Below, in pieces: positions 35,784 to 44,723 of a stretch of DNA of 64,000 bases (the stretch's first letter is position 1; each line of letters starts with the position of its first letter). The notes under the pieces were generated by a model. It was not told the DNA's origin. It worked only from the letters and a program-made list of their open reading frames with translations, and did not search any database. Both the position numbers and the translations under genes were made by a program. This DNA comes from UBA826 sp045564655. Lineage in GTDB: Bacteria; Chloroflexota; Dehalococcoidia; Lucifugimonadales; UBA826. The DNA lies in the NCBI GenBank assembly GCA_045564655.1, contig JBJLGX010000005.1, positions 1-64,000 of the forward strand, written 5' to 3'.

Positions 35784-37664
35784 TTAGAATGTATTAATAA
35801 AGTTAGAAACTTTATCAACTGCATTATCAAAAGAATAATTACTTTTAGAAGAGTCTATATACTTATCAATGAATTGATTACGCTTTGCTGATTTTTCATT
35901 CCAAAGTTTTTGCATTTGATCAATATTTAAATTCAAAAAATCACGTAAGTCATTATTAAATTGTCCATCTTCAGAATCAAAACAAAATACAGTGTCAGAA
36001 AATTCATTTAATATTTCTTCTTGCATTGGTCTTATTTGAGAATTATTAATATAGACTAGGGGAACGCCTGACATTAATGCATTACCTAAAGATGTTGAGC
36101 AACCTGCCAAAACAATAATTTTATGTTTTTTAAACATATCCAAAGCATCCTGATTTCCCTCATGAAAGGTGATGTTTTTTGATGTTTCAACTAATTTCGA
36201 AATTGGATTCAAATCTAGATATCTATTTGGAGCTATCCGTTTAAGTTTATATTTATTAGTGGGGGTATCAACATTAATATGCGTAGTTGGATAGAGTTTA
36301 AACAACACCTTCTTGTTTACTTCTTTAAATACTGATAACAAATTAATATCAAACTCTGACTTCATTTCATCTGAAGCAGTCCCAACATGTATCATCTGAG
36401 TATTTCCCATGAATAACATATTGGATACATATATAATTTCAGGAACTTTGATATTCCAAATATTTTGATTGGTTGAGTTTAACCTATCCAAAACATATGA
36501 AGGAAACCCTACAGATATTGCCTTTCCTTTTTTAAAGGGATTATTTTCATTTAAAATTTTCGCAGAAGTATTATTATATGTCAGCACAAGATCAGCTACA
36601 CTATTTTCGTATGTTGCTATACTGACTCTATGTAATTTGTCCACTTCGCGACCGAATCCATGTTGGGCACTGATATAAGGTATGTTTCGAATACTACATA
36701 CTTTACTAAGAGCTATCATATCTGGTCTTGCTGGAAAAGAACTCATAACAGCTTTTGGAGTTATTTTATCTATTTGCATTTCCCAATTTAATAATTGACG
36801 ATCATATTCATCAAATGCATAAAATGTATTCTGATAATATATCTCAGATAATGGTCCTATTAATTTAGAACTAACAAATTGAGATAAATGTTCATTTAAT
36901 ATTGGACTAATGTGTTCAAAAACATCCTTATATTTATTATCGTTATAATCTGATTTGTTTACTTCATAACGGACCAAATGTTCTATCTTGTACCCTTTTT
37001 GACGCAATCCAACAGCCAAATCAACAAGTAAATGATTTCTAGATGGGTAGTTAGCAATGATCCCATTAGATATGCTTTCTAAGTCTCTTTTAACTGATGG
37101 AATTTTATTCCTGATTCTATTAAATTTAGCGAACGCTCGTTTTTTTAATTCTCTAAAGAGGTCTAAGTGAGAGATTTGGAAACGGCCGTCAATAATGTCT
37201 TCAATATTAATTGGTATTATTTGCAAATTTGGATTCCCAGACAACAATTCATTAATTTTATTATCATATGCTGATATAACATTATTTTGGTTATCTACAA
37301 TCTGGATTACAAGAACTGAATCAGTAAAATGATTATCTGTAAAAGGTATAGATTTCCTAACCCATTTTTGTAAATTATGAGCTTGTAAAGCAGCCAGTAA
37401 AGCGTAGTCTGAAAAAGAACTATCGCTCAAAGAGTCAAATATATTTTTGCTAAAATTAAAACCTGATTCTATCAAATCTGAAATTTGAGATTTATGGATT
37501 GAAGACTCAAAAGGGTTTATCACGTCAGGTTCTAGTCTTCTCATATATGGAGAAGAAGTGATAATGGTTGAATCATCATATATTTTATTAATTTTCAATA
37601 AATCTATAGCTAAAGATGTATCGACAAATATATAAGATGGAATATTTTTACTATTGAATTTCAT
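35784..37664 (-). CDS. Large putative surface-glycan glycosyltransferase
   Basis: This is a 626-residue protein without signal peptide or membrane helices. The C-terminal half looks like a GT-B/capsule-type fold. PYISAQHGFGREVDKLHRV resembles the HGxG region of surface carbohydrate enzymes, and KIIVLAGCSTSLGNALMSGVPLVYIN looks like the donor-binding region where such enzymes have SS...A...G.P. The N-terminal half, from FVDTSLAIDLL, I do not recognise. ATG 37664 is preferred over TTG 37685 by spacing. Its start lies just after the ATP-grasp stop. Role in polymer or lipid-linked sugar assembly is likely but unproved. Confidence 0.6.
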   Translation of the reverse strand: MKFNSKNIPSYIFVDTSLAIDLLKINKIYDDSTIITSSPYMRRLEPDVINPFESSIHKSQISDLIESGFNFSKNIFDSLSDSSFSDYALLAALQAHNLQKWVRKSIPFTDNHFTDSVLVIQIVDNQNNVISAYDNKINELLSGNPNLQIIPINIEDIIDGRFQISHLDLFRELKKRAFAKFNRIRNKIPSVKRDLESISNGIIANYPSRNHLLVDLAVGLRQKGYKIEHLVRYEVNKSDYNDNKYKDVFEHISPILNEHLSQFVSSKLIGPLSEIYYQNTFYAFDEYDRQLLNWEMQIDKITPKAVMSSFPARPDMIALSKVCSIRNIPYISAQHGFGREVDKLHRVSIATYENSVADLVLTYNNTSAKILNENNPFKKGKAISVGFPSYVLDRLNSTNQNIWNIKVPEIIYVSNMLFMGNTQMIHVGTASDEMKSEFDINLLSVFKEVNKKVLFKLYPTTHINVDTPTNKYKLKRIAPNRYLDLNPISKLVETSKNITFHEGNQDALDMFKKHKIIVLAGCSTSLGNALMSGVPLVYINNSQIRPMQEEILNEFSDTVFCFDSEDGQFNNDLRDFLNLNIDQMQKLWNEKSAKRNQFIDKYIDSSKSNYSFDNAVDKVSNFINTF

Positions 37665-37668
37665 ATTA

Positions 37669-38892
37669 TCACTTAACGAATTCAACCTTAATCATATCTG
37701 ATGCTAAATCAATATCGTTCAATAAGTGACTACGCTGATTTGAAAAACCCCAAATTAAGGCTATACAATTCCAGGGTGATATTTCTGAATTCAATTCATC
37801 TCCTTTCTTATAACGAAGATGAACATCTTTTATAATATCGATTGTATTTAATTTTTCATTTATCACAATATCTAAAATCTCACCAGCCTTATCGGACCAA
37901 GAAGATGACATTGCTGATACTCCAGATATACTCTGACAATCCAGCATTTTTTCTGGATCCATCATCCCAGCTAAATAAGATACCCATGCTTTCATTGGAT
38001 AATGAATACCATTAGTCCTTATTGAACTTTGATGTATAGAGTGGAAATGAGGACTAATTTCTAAAAGATATAAAGAACCATTTGAAAATATAAAATCACC
38101 TGTTACGGGTCCTTCTTTCAAATTTATTAAGTTAGCTACATCACTTAATAAATTATGCATAGTTTGAATGGAATCATCAGACAAATTAGAAGGTTCAAAT
38201 ATTGTTTTAGTAACATTAGTAAAATCTGATTTAGGCAATCTATCATAGCTATTGCACGGATAATATTTTCTATTCAAGAAAACACCGTCAACATTGTGCA
38301 AAGTACCTTCAATCAATTCTTGGACAATTATATCTTGTGAAAATCGCCTGGCTCTCTCAACAAGTTTGTGGAATTTCTGTTCAGATGGTGAATTTAATAT
38401 GTTTACTCCCTGGCTACCCCAAGAGGAAATAGGCTTAATAATGATAGGGAAATTAAATTCATCCAAGAGAGTCGAATTCAATGTAGACAAGTCTGAATCA
38501 GATCTTATCACAATAGATTTTGGAGTCAAAATATCATTGTTCAAACAAATATTAAAAAATTGAAATTTATCTAATATAACTTCAGCCGTAAAATTATTAA
38601 AATAGGGAATATTGAATTTTTTTGCAATCACAGTTGCTGATAAGACAGCATAATCTTCTATCGGATATACCCCAATCAGGTCAAATTTTTCTGCAATGCC
38701 ATCTGCTAGTTTGAGAAACGAATTCACGTCTGTTGCATCTATGTTAAAAAAGTAATCTGAAATAGATTTCAAAGGCGGGTCTAAAGAGCGATCTGTCAAA
38801 ATTGTTTTCACACCTAAGCTTTTTATCGTTTTAATAGAATTTATTTGAGGATAACTGCCACCAATATATAAGAAAGCTTTTTCCTTTGGCAT
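37669..38892 (-). CDS. ATP-grasp carboxylate-amine ligase-like protein
   Basis: This is a 407-residue protein from the ATG at 38892, which follows AGAGAGGTCTAAG. The much longer open frame to 39075 runs into the methyltransferase gene and is not used. It has a pre-ATP-grasp domain (AFLYIGGSYPQINSIKTIKSLG), then NFPIIIKPISSWGSQGV with the ATP-binding lysine, VQELIEGT and TGDFIFSNGSLYLLEISPHFH with metal ligands. This is the PurK/CarB/D-Ala ligase fold. Such enzymes join an acid to an amine or other nucleophile via an acyl phosphate. In this cluster it may attach an amino acid or similar group to a sugar acid. Confidence 0.85.
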   Translation of the reverse strand: MPKEKAFLYIGGSYPQINSIKTIKSLGVKTILTDRSLDPPLKSISDYFFNIDATDVNSFLKLADGIAEKFDLIGVYPIEDYAVLSATVIAKKFNIPYFNNFTAEVILDKFQFFNICLNNDILTPKSIVIRSDSDLSTLNSTLLDEFNFPIIIKPISSWGSQGVNILNSPSEQKFHKLVERARRFSQDIIVQELIEGTLHNVDGVFLNRKYYPCNSYDRLPKSDFTNVTKTIFEPSNLSDDSIQTMHNLLSDVANLINLKEGPVTGDFIFSNGSLYLLEISPHFHSIHQSSIRTNGIHYPMKAWVSYLAGMMDPEKMLDCQSISGVSAMSSSWSDKAGEILDIVINEKLNTIDIIKDVHLRYKKGDELNSEISPWNCIALIWGFSNQRSHLLNDIDLASDMIKVEFVK

Positions 38893-38893
38893 C

Positions 38894-39745
38894 TTAGACC
38901 TCTCTTCTTTCACACAAAAAAATAGGTCTTTGGGCATTTCCAGAAGGTAGCTCAGCAATGATTCGATCATTATCCTTATATTCAACAAGCCCGGTACTAG
39001 GATTACGCCAAATAGCGATACGCGGAATTGAATCAACATCAGATACAGAATATGTATCATATGAAAAATCATCAAAATTAGTAATTATTCCAATCTTTTT
39101 GACATCCCAATTACCCTTAGCCAACAAGCCACAAATATAGTCAATTGAATACTTACTATCAAATAAAAGCTGATCATTCCACATGTTACCAATTTGGATA
39201 ACTATTTTTTCAGATATGTTACTCATTAACCTCAGGTGATCAACAGCATAGTCATACCAATCTGCTGTTGTTTTTACTCGTTCACTATCAAAAAAAACCC
39301 CCGCATGATGCAATACGTTTAAATGTAATGTTAAATCTATATTTTTAAAATCAAGTATCTCATTTAGATTTATAGATTGCTGGGTAACTTTCAGTTTATC
39401 TTCTAAATCACAAACTCTAGAAAAAAGTTCAATTGATTTTGCATATTCTTTTAAAGCTTCATAAGCATGAACATTAGCGTTAGCTTCCGACGCTAACCTA
39501 ATACTAAAATAGCCTAGATTAGCCCCTATATCTATAACATTAAGATTATTTGTATCTACATTTGAAATAATCCAAGAATACCTAGATGAATCTAATGGTA
39601 ATTGAGCCCGCTGGTAATCAAAGGGTAAGTCAATTTCATTTAATCTATTTAAAACGCAAGGAGGTAATTCTTGATAATGACTAAAGCGACCTTTGAATGA
39701 CAGAGTGTCCTTCAGGTCATTTTTTATTTGATCATTAAAAGTCAT
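38894..39745 (-). CDS. Class I SAM-dependent methyltransferase
   Basis: This 283-residue protein has NVIDIGANLGYFSIRLASEANANVHAYEA, the SAM-binding motif I and following acidic residue of a class I or FkbM-like methyltransferase, and LTLHLNVLHHAG, a post-I motif. It starts with ATG after GAGGCTAAAAA. It stops two bases before the ATP-grasp ATG, so both are co-translated. It likely methylates a sugar or an amide group made by this cluster. Confidence 0.8.
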   Translation of the reverse strand: MTFNDQIKNDLKDTLSFKGRFSHYQELPPCVLNRLNEIDLPFDYQRAQLPLDSSRYSWIISNVDTNNLNVIDIGANLGYFSIRLASEANANVHAYEALKEYAKSIELFSRVCDLEDKLKVTQQSINLNEILDFKNIDLTLHLNVLHHAGVFFDSERVKTTADWYDYAVDHLRLMSNISEKIVIQIGNMWNDQLLFDSKYSIDYICGLLAKGNWDVKKIGIITNFDDFSYDTYSVSDVDSIPRIAIWRNPSTGLVEYKDNDRIIAELPSGNAQRPIFLCERREV

Positions 39746-39777
39746 TTTTTAGCCTCGTGCATCAACTTATTGAAAAA

Positions 39778-41592
39778 TTAATATTTCTTAGATTTTAAAA
39801 TGTCATTCATTTTAGCTAAAGCATACATAGACCATCTTATCTTATGAAATGGCATCGAATAAGGTTTTTCTATGAAAGATTTACTGAAAGGTAATATTTG
39901 TAAAGTTTGAGGATCTGATATTACTTCATCGAACCTAATCGCGTCTTTCAAATCAGAGTTATACCATAAAGGTTCACTAAAGCCTTTCTTGGGTCTATTA
40001 GATACATAACTTCCTAATTTTTTATCAACTATATTGCGTAAAATAGCTTTTGAAGAATATTTCTGATCAATCCTAAATTTATGAGGTAAAGCTATCAAAA
40101 ATTCAACCATTTGGGGAGCAAGAAATGGTGAGCGAGACTCGATACTGGCTGCCATAAACCCTCTATCAGACCTAAGATTATTATAATCAGGGATTGAATA
40201 AGACGCATAGGAAAGAGCAATCAATTGAGATGTGTCCAAAAAACCTACAGTTGATTCATAACATTTATCAATCTTTCCAAAATATCGAGAAATCCTATTA
40301 AAATCATATTCAGGGAACATAAAGGACATGACTTCATTACTATTTGTCTCATGGTTGGGTTGAAAATCAAATGCTAATTTATCACCTTTATTATTTTCAT
40401 GTATTAGCTTCGCATCATGAGTATACCCAGCCAAAAATTCATCCGGCCCATCGCTAATAAGCATCACTTTTACACCTAATTCTCGACCCCTTATCCCTAA
40501 CATCTGGAATGCCGCAGTTCCTTCTTCTAACATTCCATCAAAAGAATTAGATGCGACATTTTCCAAAACCTTAACCGAATCTGTAGTATCTAAATTTACA
40601 ATGTGATGGTTAGAGTTTATTTGAGATGCAATTTTAAAACTCGCATCTTTATCATTTAATGAAGCATATTCAACACTTTTTAAATCATCTTCATGCGAAC
40701 TAGCAAATAACGTATCTATTGAAGTATTCCCGAAATTCGAAGAGTACAAAGAAACTAATGTGCTATCAATACCTGCACTCAACGTTGAAATGTATGGAAT
40801 ATCTCTAGGAACCCTTCGTAAACAAACTTCCGAAAAAAGTTCTGAAAACTTATTTTCTACTGATATTTGATCAGGATTAGATTCAAAAAAATCAAACCAT
40901 ACTTCAGGTCTCAATTTAGTAAACCTATAAGTATTTATTTCTCCGTTTTTAACTTTCAATATGTGACCCGGGTTCAATTTTTTTATTCCTGATATTAACG
41001 TTTCACCGGGCTGAGGAGCACCAAACCTTAAACTATGCATAATCTGATCAGTGTCGAGTGACATAATCTTTTGAATAGAATGTAATAATGGAGGTATTTC
41101 AGATGCGAATATTATTTCATTGCCATTTATATAATAAAAAAGCTGTCTTTCTCCAAGAACATCTCTTGATAACATTAAAGAGTCATCATTAGCATCATAA
41201 AACGCAAATGCCCACATGCCGTCAATATCATTTAAAAAATCAGGACCTTTTTCCAGCAATCCATTAAAAAGAACTTCTGTATCTTGATTTGAATGAAATA
41301 TAGACCCTCTAGAAATTAAATCATTCCTAAGATGTAGGTCGTTGTATATTTCACCGTTAAATGTCAATACAAATTTCCTGTCTGGTGAAGTCCAAGGTTG
41401 TGTGATGTGAGAATCAGGATCACTGATTGCAAGACGTGTATTTGCAAAAGCAAATTGATTATTAGAGTCTATATGGAAATCAGTACAATCAGGACCTCGG
41501 TGCTGAAGTAGATCAGCCATTATATGAATTCGAGCAGTAAGGTTACTCGTAGATCCACCGTTAATATTATATATTCCTGCAATTCCACACAT
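39778..41592 (-). CDS. asnB: Asparagine synthase-like glutamine amidotransferase
   Basis: This protein has 604 residues. The N-terminal glutaminase domain begins MCGIAGIYN with the nucleophile Cys2, and has NTRLAISDP and TFNGEIYN. The synthetase domain has a PP-loop LSAGIDSTL near residue 270 and MLISDGPDEFLAGY, GFMAASIESRSPFLAPQMVEF and PKKGF. The PP-loop reads SAG where most AsnB have SGG. In glycan clusters enzymes of this family form carboxamides on uronic acids or similar acids, and this seems likelier here than free asparagine synthesis. It is the first gene of the cluster in transcription order; an inverted repeat lies just upstream (41610-41649). Confidence 0.9.
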   Translation of the reverse strand: MCGIAGIYNINGGSTSNLTARIHIMADLLQHRGPDCTDFHIDSNNQFAFANTRLAISDPDSHITQPWTSPDRKFVLTFNGEIYNDLHLRNDLISRGSIFHSNQDTEVLFNGLLEKGPDFLNDIDGMWAFAFYDANDDSLMLSRDVLGERQLFYYINGNEIIFASEIPPLLHSIQKIMSLDTDQIMHSLRFGAPQPGETLISGIKKLNPGHILKVKNGEINTYRFTKLRPEVWFDFFESNPDQISVENKFSELFSEVCLRRVPRDIPYISTLSAGIDSTLVSLYSSNFGNTSIDTLFASSHEDDLKSVEYASLNDKDASFKIASQINSNHHIVNLDTTDSVKVLENVASNSFDGMLEEGTAAFQMLGIRGRELGVKVMLISDGPDEFLAGYTHDAKLIHENNKGDKLAFDFQPNHETNSNEVMSFMFPEYDFNRISRYFGKIDKCYESTVGFLDTSQLIALSYASYSIPDYNNLRSDRGFMAASIESRSPFLAPQMVEFLIALPHKFRIDQKYSSKAILRNIVDKKLGSYVSNRPKKGFSEPLWYNSDLKDAIRFDEVISDPQTLQILPFSKSFIEKPYSMPFHKIRWSMYALAKMNDILKSKKY

Positions 41593-41609
41593 ATTTAGTT
41601 TATATTGAT

Positions 41610-41649
41610 ATTAAATGAGTCTATTTACAAGCAGATATACTCATTTAAT
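41610..41649. repeat. Perfect 11-bp inverted repeat between GMC and asnB genes
   Basis: Arms attaaatgagt (41610-41620) and actcatttaat (41639-41649) pair exactly with an 18-base loop. No U-tract follows on the minus strand. The site lies 18 bases upstream of the asnB-like start and may be an operator or a weak terminator for the GMC gene. Confidence 0.5.
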
Positions 41650-41669
41650 TAGATTAAAAATATATTGAT

Positions 41670-43196
41670 TTAATATCCATTTTTGATATCATCTGCGATT
41701 TTTTCAGCCATCATCATAACTGTAGCATTAGTATTCGCTCTTATACAATCAGGCATAATTGAAGCATCAACTACCCTTATATTGCTAAGACCATGGACTT
41801 TGCCAAATTGATCAACAACAGAGCTAGTATCGTCAAAAGAACCCATTTTACAAGTACCTGAAATATGATGAAATGTATCAACATTGGTCTTCATCCATAA
41901 ATCCAAAGCCTGATCATCAAACAATAAATCTGCATCCATTCCAATTGGATAACCATCCACATTAATGAATTCAGCAGCAGACGCGATTTCGCAGGATACC
42001 CTAACTGCTTCTCTAGTCCGTTTTAAGTCAGAATCATCACTAAAATAATTGTAATTGATAATTGGTTGGGTATAAGGATCATCTGTATTGAGATTAATGC
42101 TACCAGATGAAATAGCTTTATATAATCCAACTCCCATACGTACTGTTTGATCAGTAGAAACAGCTCCAACTATGATGTATATATCATTTCTAAAAGATGA
42201 ATTCGTTGATGTATACCTTAATACAACTTGCATTGGAGACTGATTTTTTTGCAATTCGATTTCATTAATAGAATTCCAAACCAAGGGAATCCTTGGATGA
42301 TCTCTCAAATTCTTACCCACTGAAGGAGAATTGTACAGAGTCTCTATTCCAAAATTTGCCAAGTGATCAGAAGGACCAATACCCGATAACATCAGTAATT
42401 GTGGAGAACAAATTGCACCTGCAGATAATATTACATTCTTTGATTCAAATATATAGTCCGTTCCTTCAATTTCGCATTCAGCGCCAATTGCAACAGAATC
42501 TTTAAAAAGAATTTTCTTAGCATGACAATTAGATAGTATAGTCAGATTCTTACGATCCCTTATATCGTTTAAATATCCAATTGAAGTACTCCACCTAATC
42601 CTGTCAGGATTATTAAACGGGAGTGCCCCAACACCAGTAGATTCCGGATTATTAATATCAATAGAATCAGTAAATCCTAAACTGATACAAGAATTGTAAA
42701 AGTCCTGTGAAATATTAGTCCATTCTGATTTTTTAAATCTTCTAGCTATAATAGGCCCAGTTGAACCATGGAATTCATCTTTTATGTCCAGGTCTGTCTC
42801 TAATTTTTTATAATATTTTAGAACATTATCATAGGTCCAAGTATCATTTCCCAGTAAAACCCATTCAGCAAAATCTTCAGGAATACCCCTAATAAATCCT
42901 TGAGCATTAGTAGAACTAGATCCACCAATTATTTTACCTCTAGGAACTTCTATATTTGGAGCCTCATCTGTAGCCTTACCAATAAATCCCCAGTTATACG
43001 AATCAGTTTTGACTCCTAAATTTCCAGCACTATCACAGAACCAAGCATACTTAATTTCAGGAGGTAAAGCATCTATCGAAGTAAAATCAGGGCCTGCCTC
43101 TATAAGCAAAATGGAATTTTGGGGGTCTTCCGAAAGGCGTGCAGCCAATACCGCCCCTGCCGAGCCTGCCCCAATAATTAAATGGTCATAATTCAT
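41670..43196 (-). CDS. GMC-family FAD oxidoreductase (choline/alcohol dehydrogenase-like)
   Basis: This protein has 508 residues. The FAD dinucleotide motif is IIGAGSAGAVLAARLSED, with PRGKIIGGSSSTNAQGFIRG as GMC signature 1 and GAICSPQLLMLSGIGP as signature 2. The active-site His-containing FHHISGTCKMG and VVDASIMPDCIRANTNATVMMMAEK close the protein. ATG 43196, after AGGGGG, is chosen over GTG 43217. It stops short of asnB and starts eight bases after the sulfatase stop, so it is likely cotranscribed with the sulfatase. It probably oxidises an alcohol released or exposed by that pathway. Confidence 0.9.
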   Translation of the reverse strand: MNYDHLIIGAGSAGAVLAARLSEDPQNSILLIEAGPDFTSIDALPPEIKYAWFCDSAGNLGVKTDSYNWGFIGKATDEAPNIEVPRGKIIGGSSSTNAQGFIRGIPEDFAEWVLLGNDTWTYDNVLKYYKKLETDLDIKDEFHGSTGPIIARRFKKSEWTNISQDFYNSCISLGFTDSIDINNPESTGVGALPFNNPDRIRWSTSIGYLNDIRDRKNLTILSNCHAKKILFKDSVAIGAECEIEGTDYIFESKNVILSAGAICSPQLLMLSGIGPSDHLANFGIETLYNSPSVGKNLRDHPRIPLVWNSINEIELQKNQSPMQVVLRYTSTNSSFRNDIYIIVGAVSTDQTVRMGVGLYKAISSGSINLNTDDPYTQPIINYNYFSDDSDLKRTREAVRVSCEIASAAEFINVDGYPIGMDADLLFDDQALDLWMKTNVDTFHHISGTCKMGSFDDTSSVVDQFGKVHGLSNIRVVDASIMPDCIRANTNATVMMMAEKIADDIKNGY

Positions 43197-43203
43197 TGTA
43201 GAA

Positions 43204-44628
43204 TTACCCCCTATCACCTAAATCATACATTGCTATCACATTTGGGTTATTTTGGTCATTTCTAGGTAACAAAGTGGTAGGGGAGTCAGAAACCCCAATT
43301 TCTCTTACATTCTTTCCGATAATATTAAATCTACCATCTCCTAAATCTTCCTGACATTGAAGCAACATTGATTTTAATGTCATTACAATATCAGGCCTAT
43401 CTTCATACATATTGAGGGATTCGCCCGGATCATTTTTTAAATTATATAGTTCTTGGAGTTCTATTCCTGTATCTGGTCCAGCTTTTTGATCACTAGCGTG
43501 AGGTATTCTACGGTCAGTTTTATAGACATGAAGTTTCCAGTCCCCACTCCTAACTGCTTCTAAATTATCCTTGTTGTAATAAAATAAATTTTTTCTATCA
43601 AATCTAATATCCGGATTTAGTAAAGATTCAGACATATCAATACCATCAATAATACGGTCATCTGGAATTTCTGTTTGAGCAAAAGTAGCTAAAGTAGGGT
43701 AAATATCCATAGAGGTAACTAATTCTTCTTTAATGATTCCTGAAGGAATCTGATTAGGCCATCGCATAATGCAGGGAACTCTCATTCCTCCTTCCCAAGT
43801 CAAGCCTTTATGACCTTTTAAAGGATAATTACTACCACCTTCATCTCTATTTCTAGAACCGTTATCACTCATAAATATAACTAAAGTATTATCATCAATA
43901 CCTAATTCTATTAATTTATCCAAAATTTGACCTGTTGACAGATCAATAGATGCGACTGCCGCACCATATTTACCATTATCTGAATCATTTAAAATTTCAT
44001 CTTTCACATAAATAGGTAAGTGAACATACATATGTGCAAAATATAAAAAGAAAGGGGCATCTTTAGATTGTTCTATAAAAGATATAGCTTCTTTAGTATA
44101 TAAATCTGTTAATACCGATTGATCTGGCTGAGAGGCTATTATTTCTTCATCCTGAATCAATGGAAGTGGTGGGTAATCGTCGTCTTTGAACTGGATTCCC
44201 ATGTCGTTACTATACGGGAGGCCTAAGTAACTATCAAAACCATGTTTTGTTGGTAGAAATTCTTTCTGATCACCACAATGCCATTTTCCAATCATTTTAG
44301 TTTCATATCCGATATTTTTTAGAATCTTTGCAATAGTTATTTCATCAGGATGCAATCCTTCAGAATCTCCAGGAAATAAAACTGTACTTTGATAGGGAAG
44401 TCCACGGGAATTGAAGCTAGCGAAACCAATACGCTTTGGGTAACACCCTGTTAGCAATGAGCCTCTAGAAGGAGAACAAACAGGAGAAGATACATAAAAA
44501 TCTGTAAACCTAGTTCCCTCATCAGACATTTTATCTATATAAGGGGTTGAATTTTTTGATGATCCGTAACATCCAAGATCTCCATACCCAAGATCATCAC
44601 AATTTATAAGTATAATATTAGGTCGCAT
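43204..44628 (-). CDS. Type I sulfatase, CSPSR subtype
   Basis: This arylsulfatase-type enzyme has 474 residues from ATG 44628 (AGAGAGG ahead). It starts directly with RPNIILINCDDLGYGDLGCYG, so no signal peptide is present and it should act in the cytoplasm. The formylglycine site is C51-S-P-S-R55, the Cys subtype that needs an oxygen-dependent FGE or anSME to mature. Metal residues are in DDLGYGD and FMSDNGSRN, with a histidine in GKWHCGDQ and a lysine in GHKGLTWEGGMR. It hydrolyses a sulfate ester of an unknown small organic molecule. It is divergent from the 455-residue gene and followed by the GMC gene. Confidence 0.93.
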   Translation of the reverse strand: MRPNIILINCDDLGYGDLGCYGSSKNSTPYIDKMSDEGTRFTDFYVSSPVCSPSRGSLLTGCYPKRIGFASFNSRGLPYQSTVLFPGDSEGLHPDEITIAKILKNIGYETKMIGKWHCGDQKEFLPTKHGFDSYLGLPYSNDMGIQFKDDDYPPLPLIQDEEIIASQPDQSVLTDLYTKEAISFIEQSKDAPFFLYFAHMYVHLPIYVKDEILNDSDNGKYGAAVASIDLSTGQILDKLIELGIDDNTLVIFMSDNGSRNRDEGGSNYPLKGHKGLTWEGGMRVPCIMRWPNQIPSGIIKEELVTSMDIYPTLATFAQTEIPDDRIIDGIDMSESLLNPDIRFDRKNLFYYNKDNLEAVRSGDWKLHVYKTDRRIPHASDQKAGPDTGIELQELYNLKNDPGESLNMYEDRPDIVMTLKSMLLQCQEDLGDGRFNIIGKNVREIGVSDSPTTLLPRNDQNNPNVIAMYDLGDRG

Positions 44629-44723
44629 ACTATTAACCTCTCTGGTCAACTTATTAGGTTTCTTATATTATTCACAATGATATACGATAGTTTATATTTT
44701 AGTAATTTTGATAAGAGGTATTT

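Noticed and set aside
38893..39075. N-terminal 61-residue extension of the ATP-grasp gene
   Set aside because: It overlaps the methyltransferase gene, has no family similarity, and a good ribosome site precedes ATG 38892.
39778..41592. Housekeeping asparagine synthetase
   Set aside because: It leads a glycan cluster beside ATP-grasp and methyltransferase genes and has an altered PP-loop, so a modified-acid substrate is at least as likely; the family name is kept without that claim.
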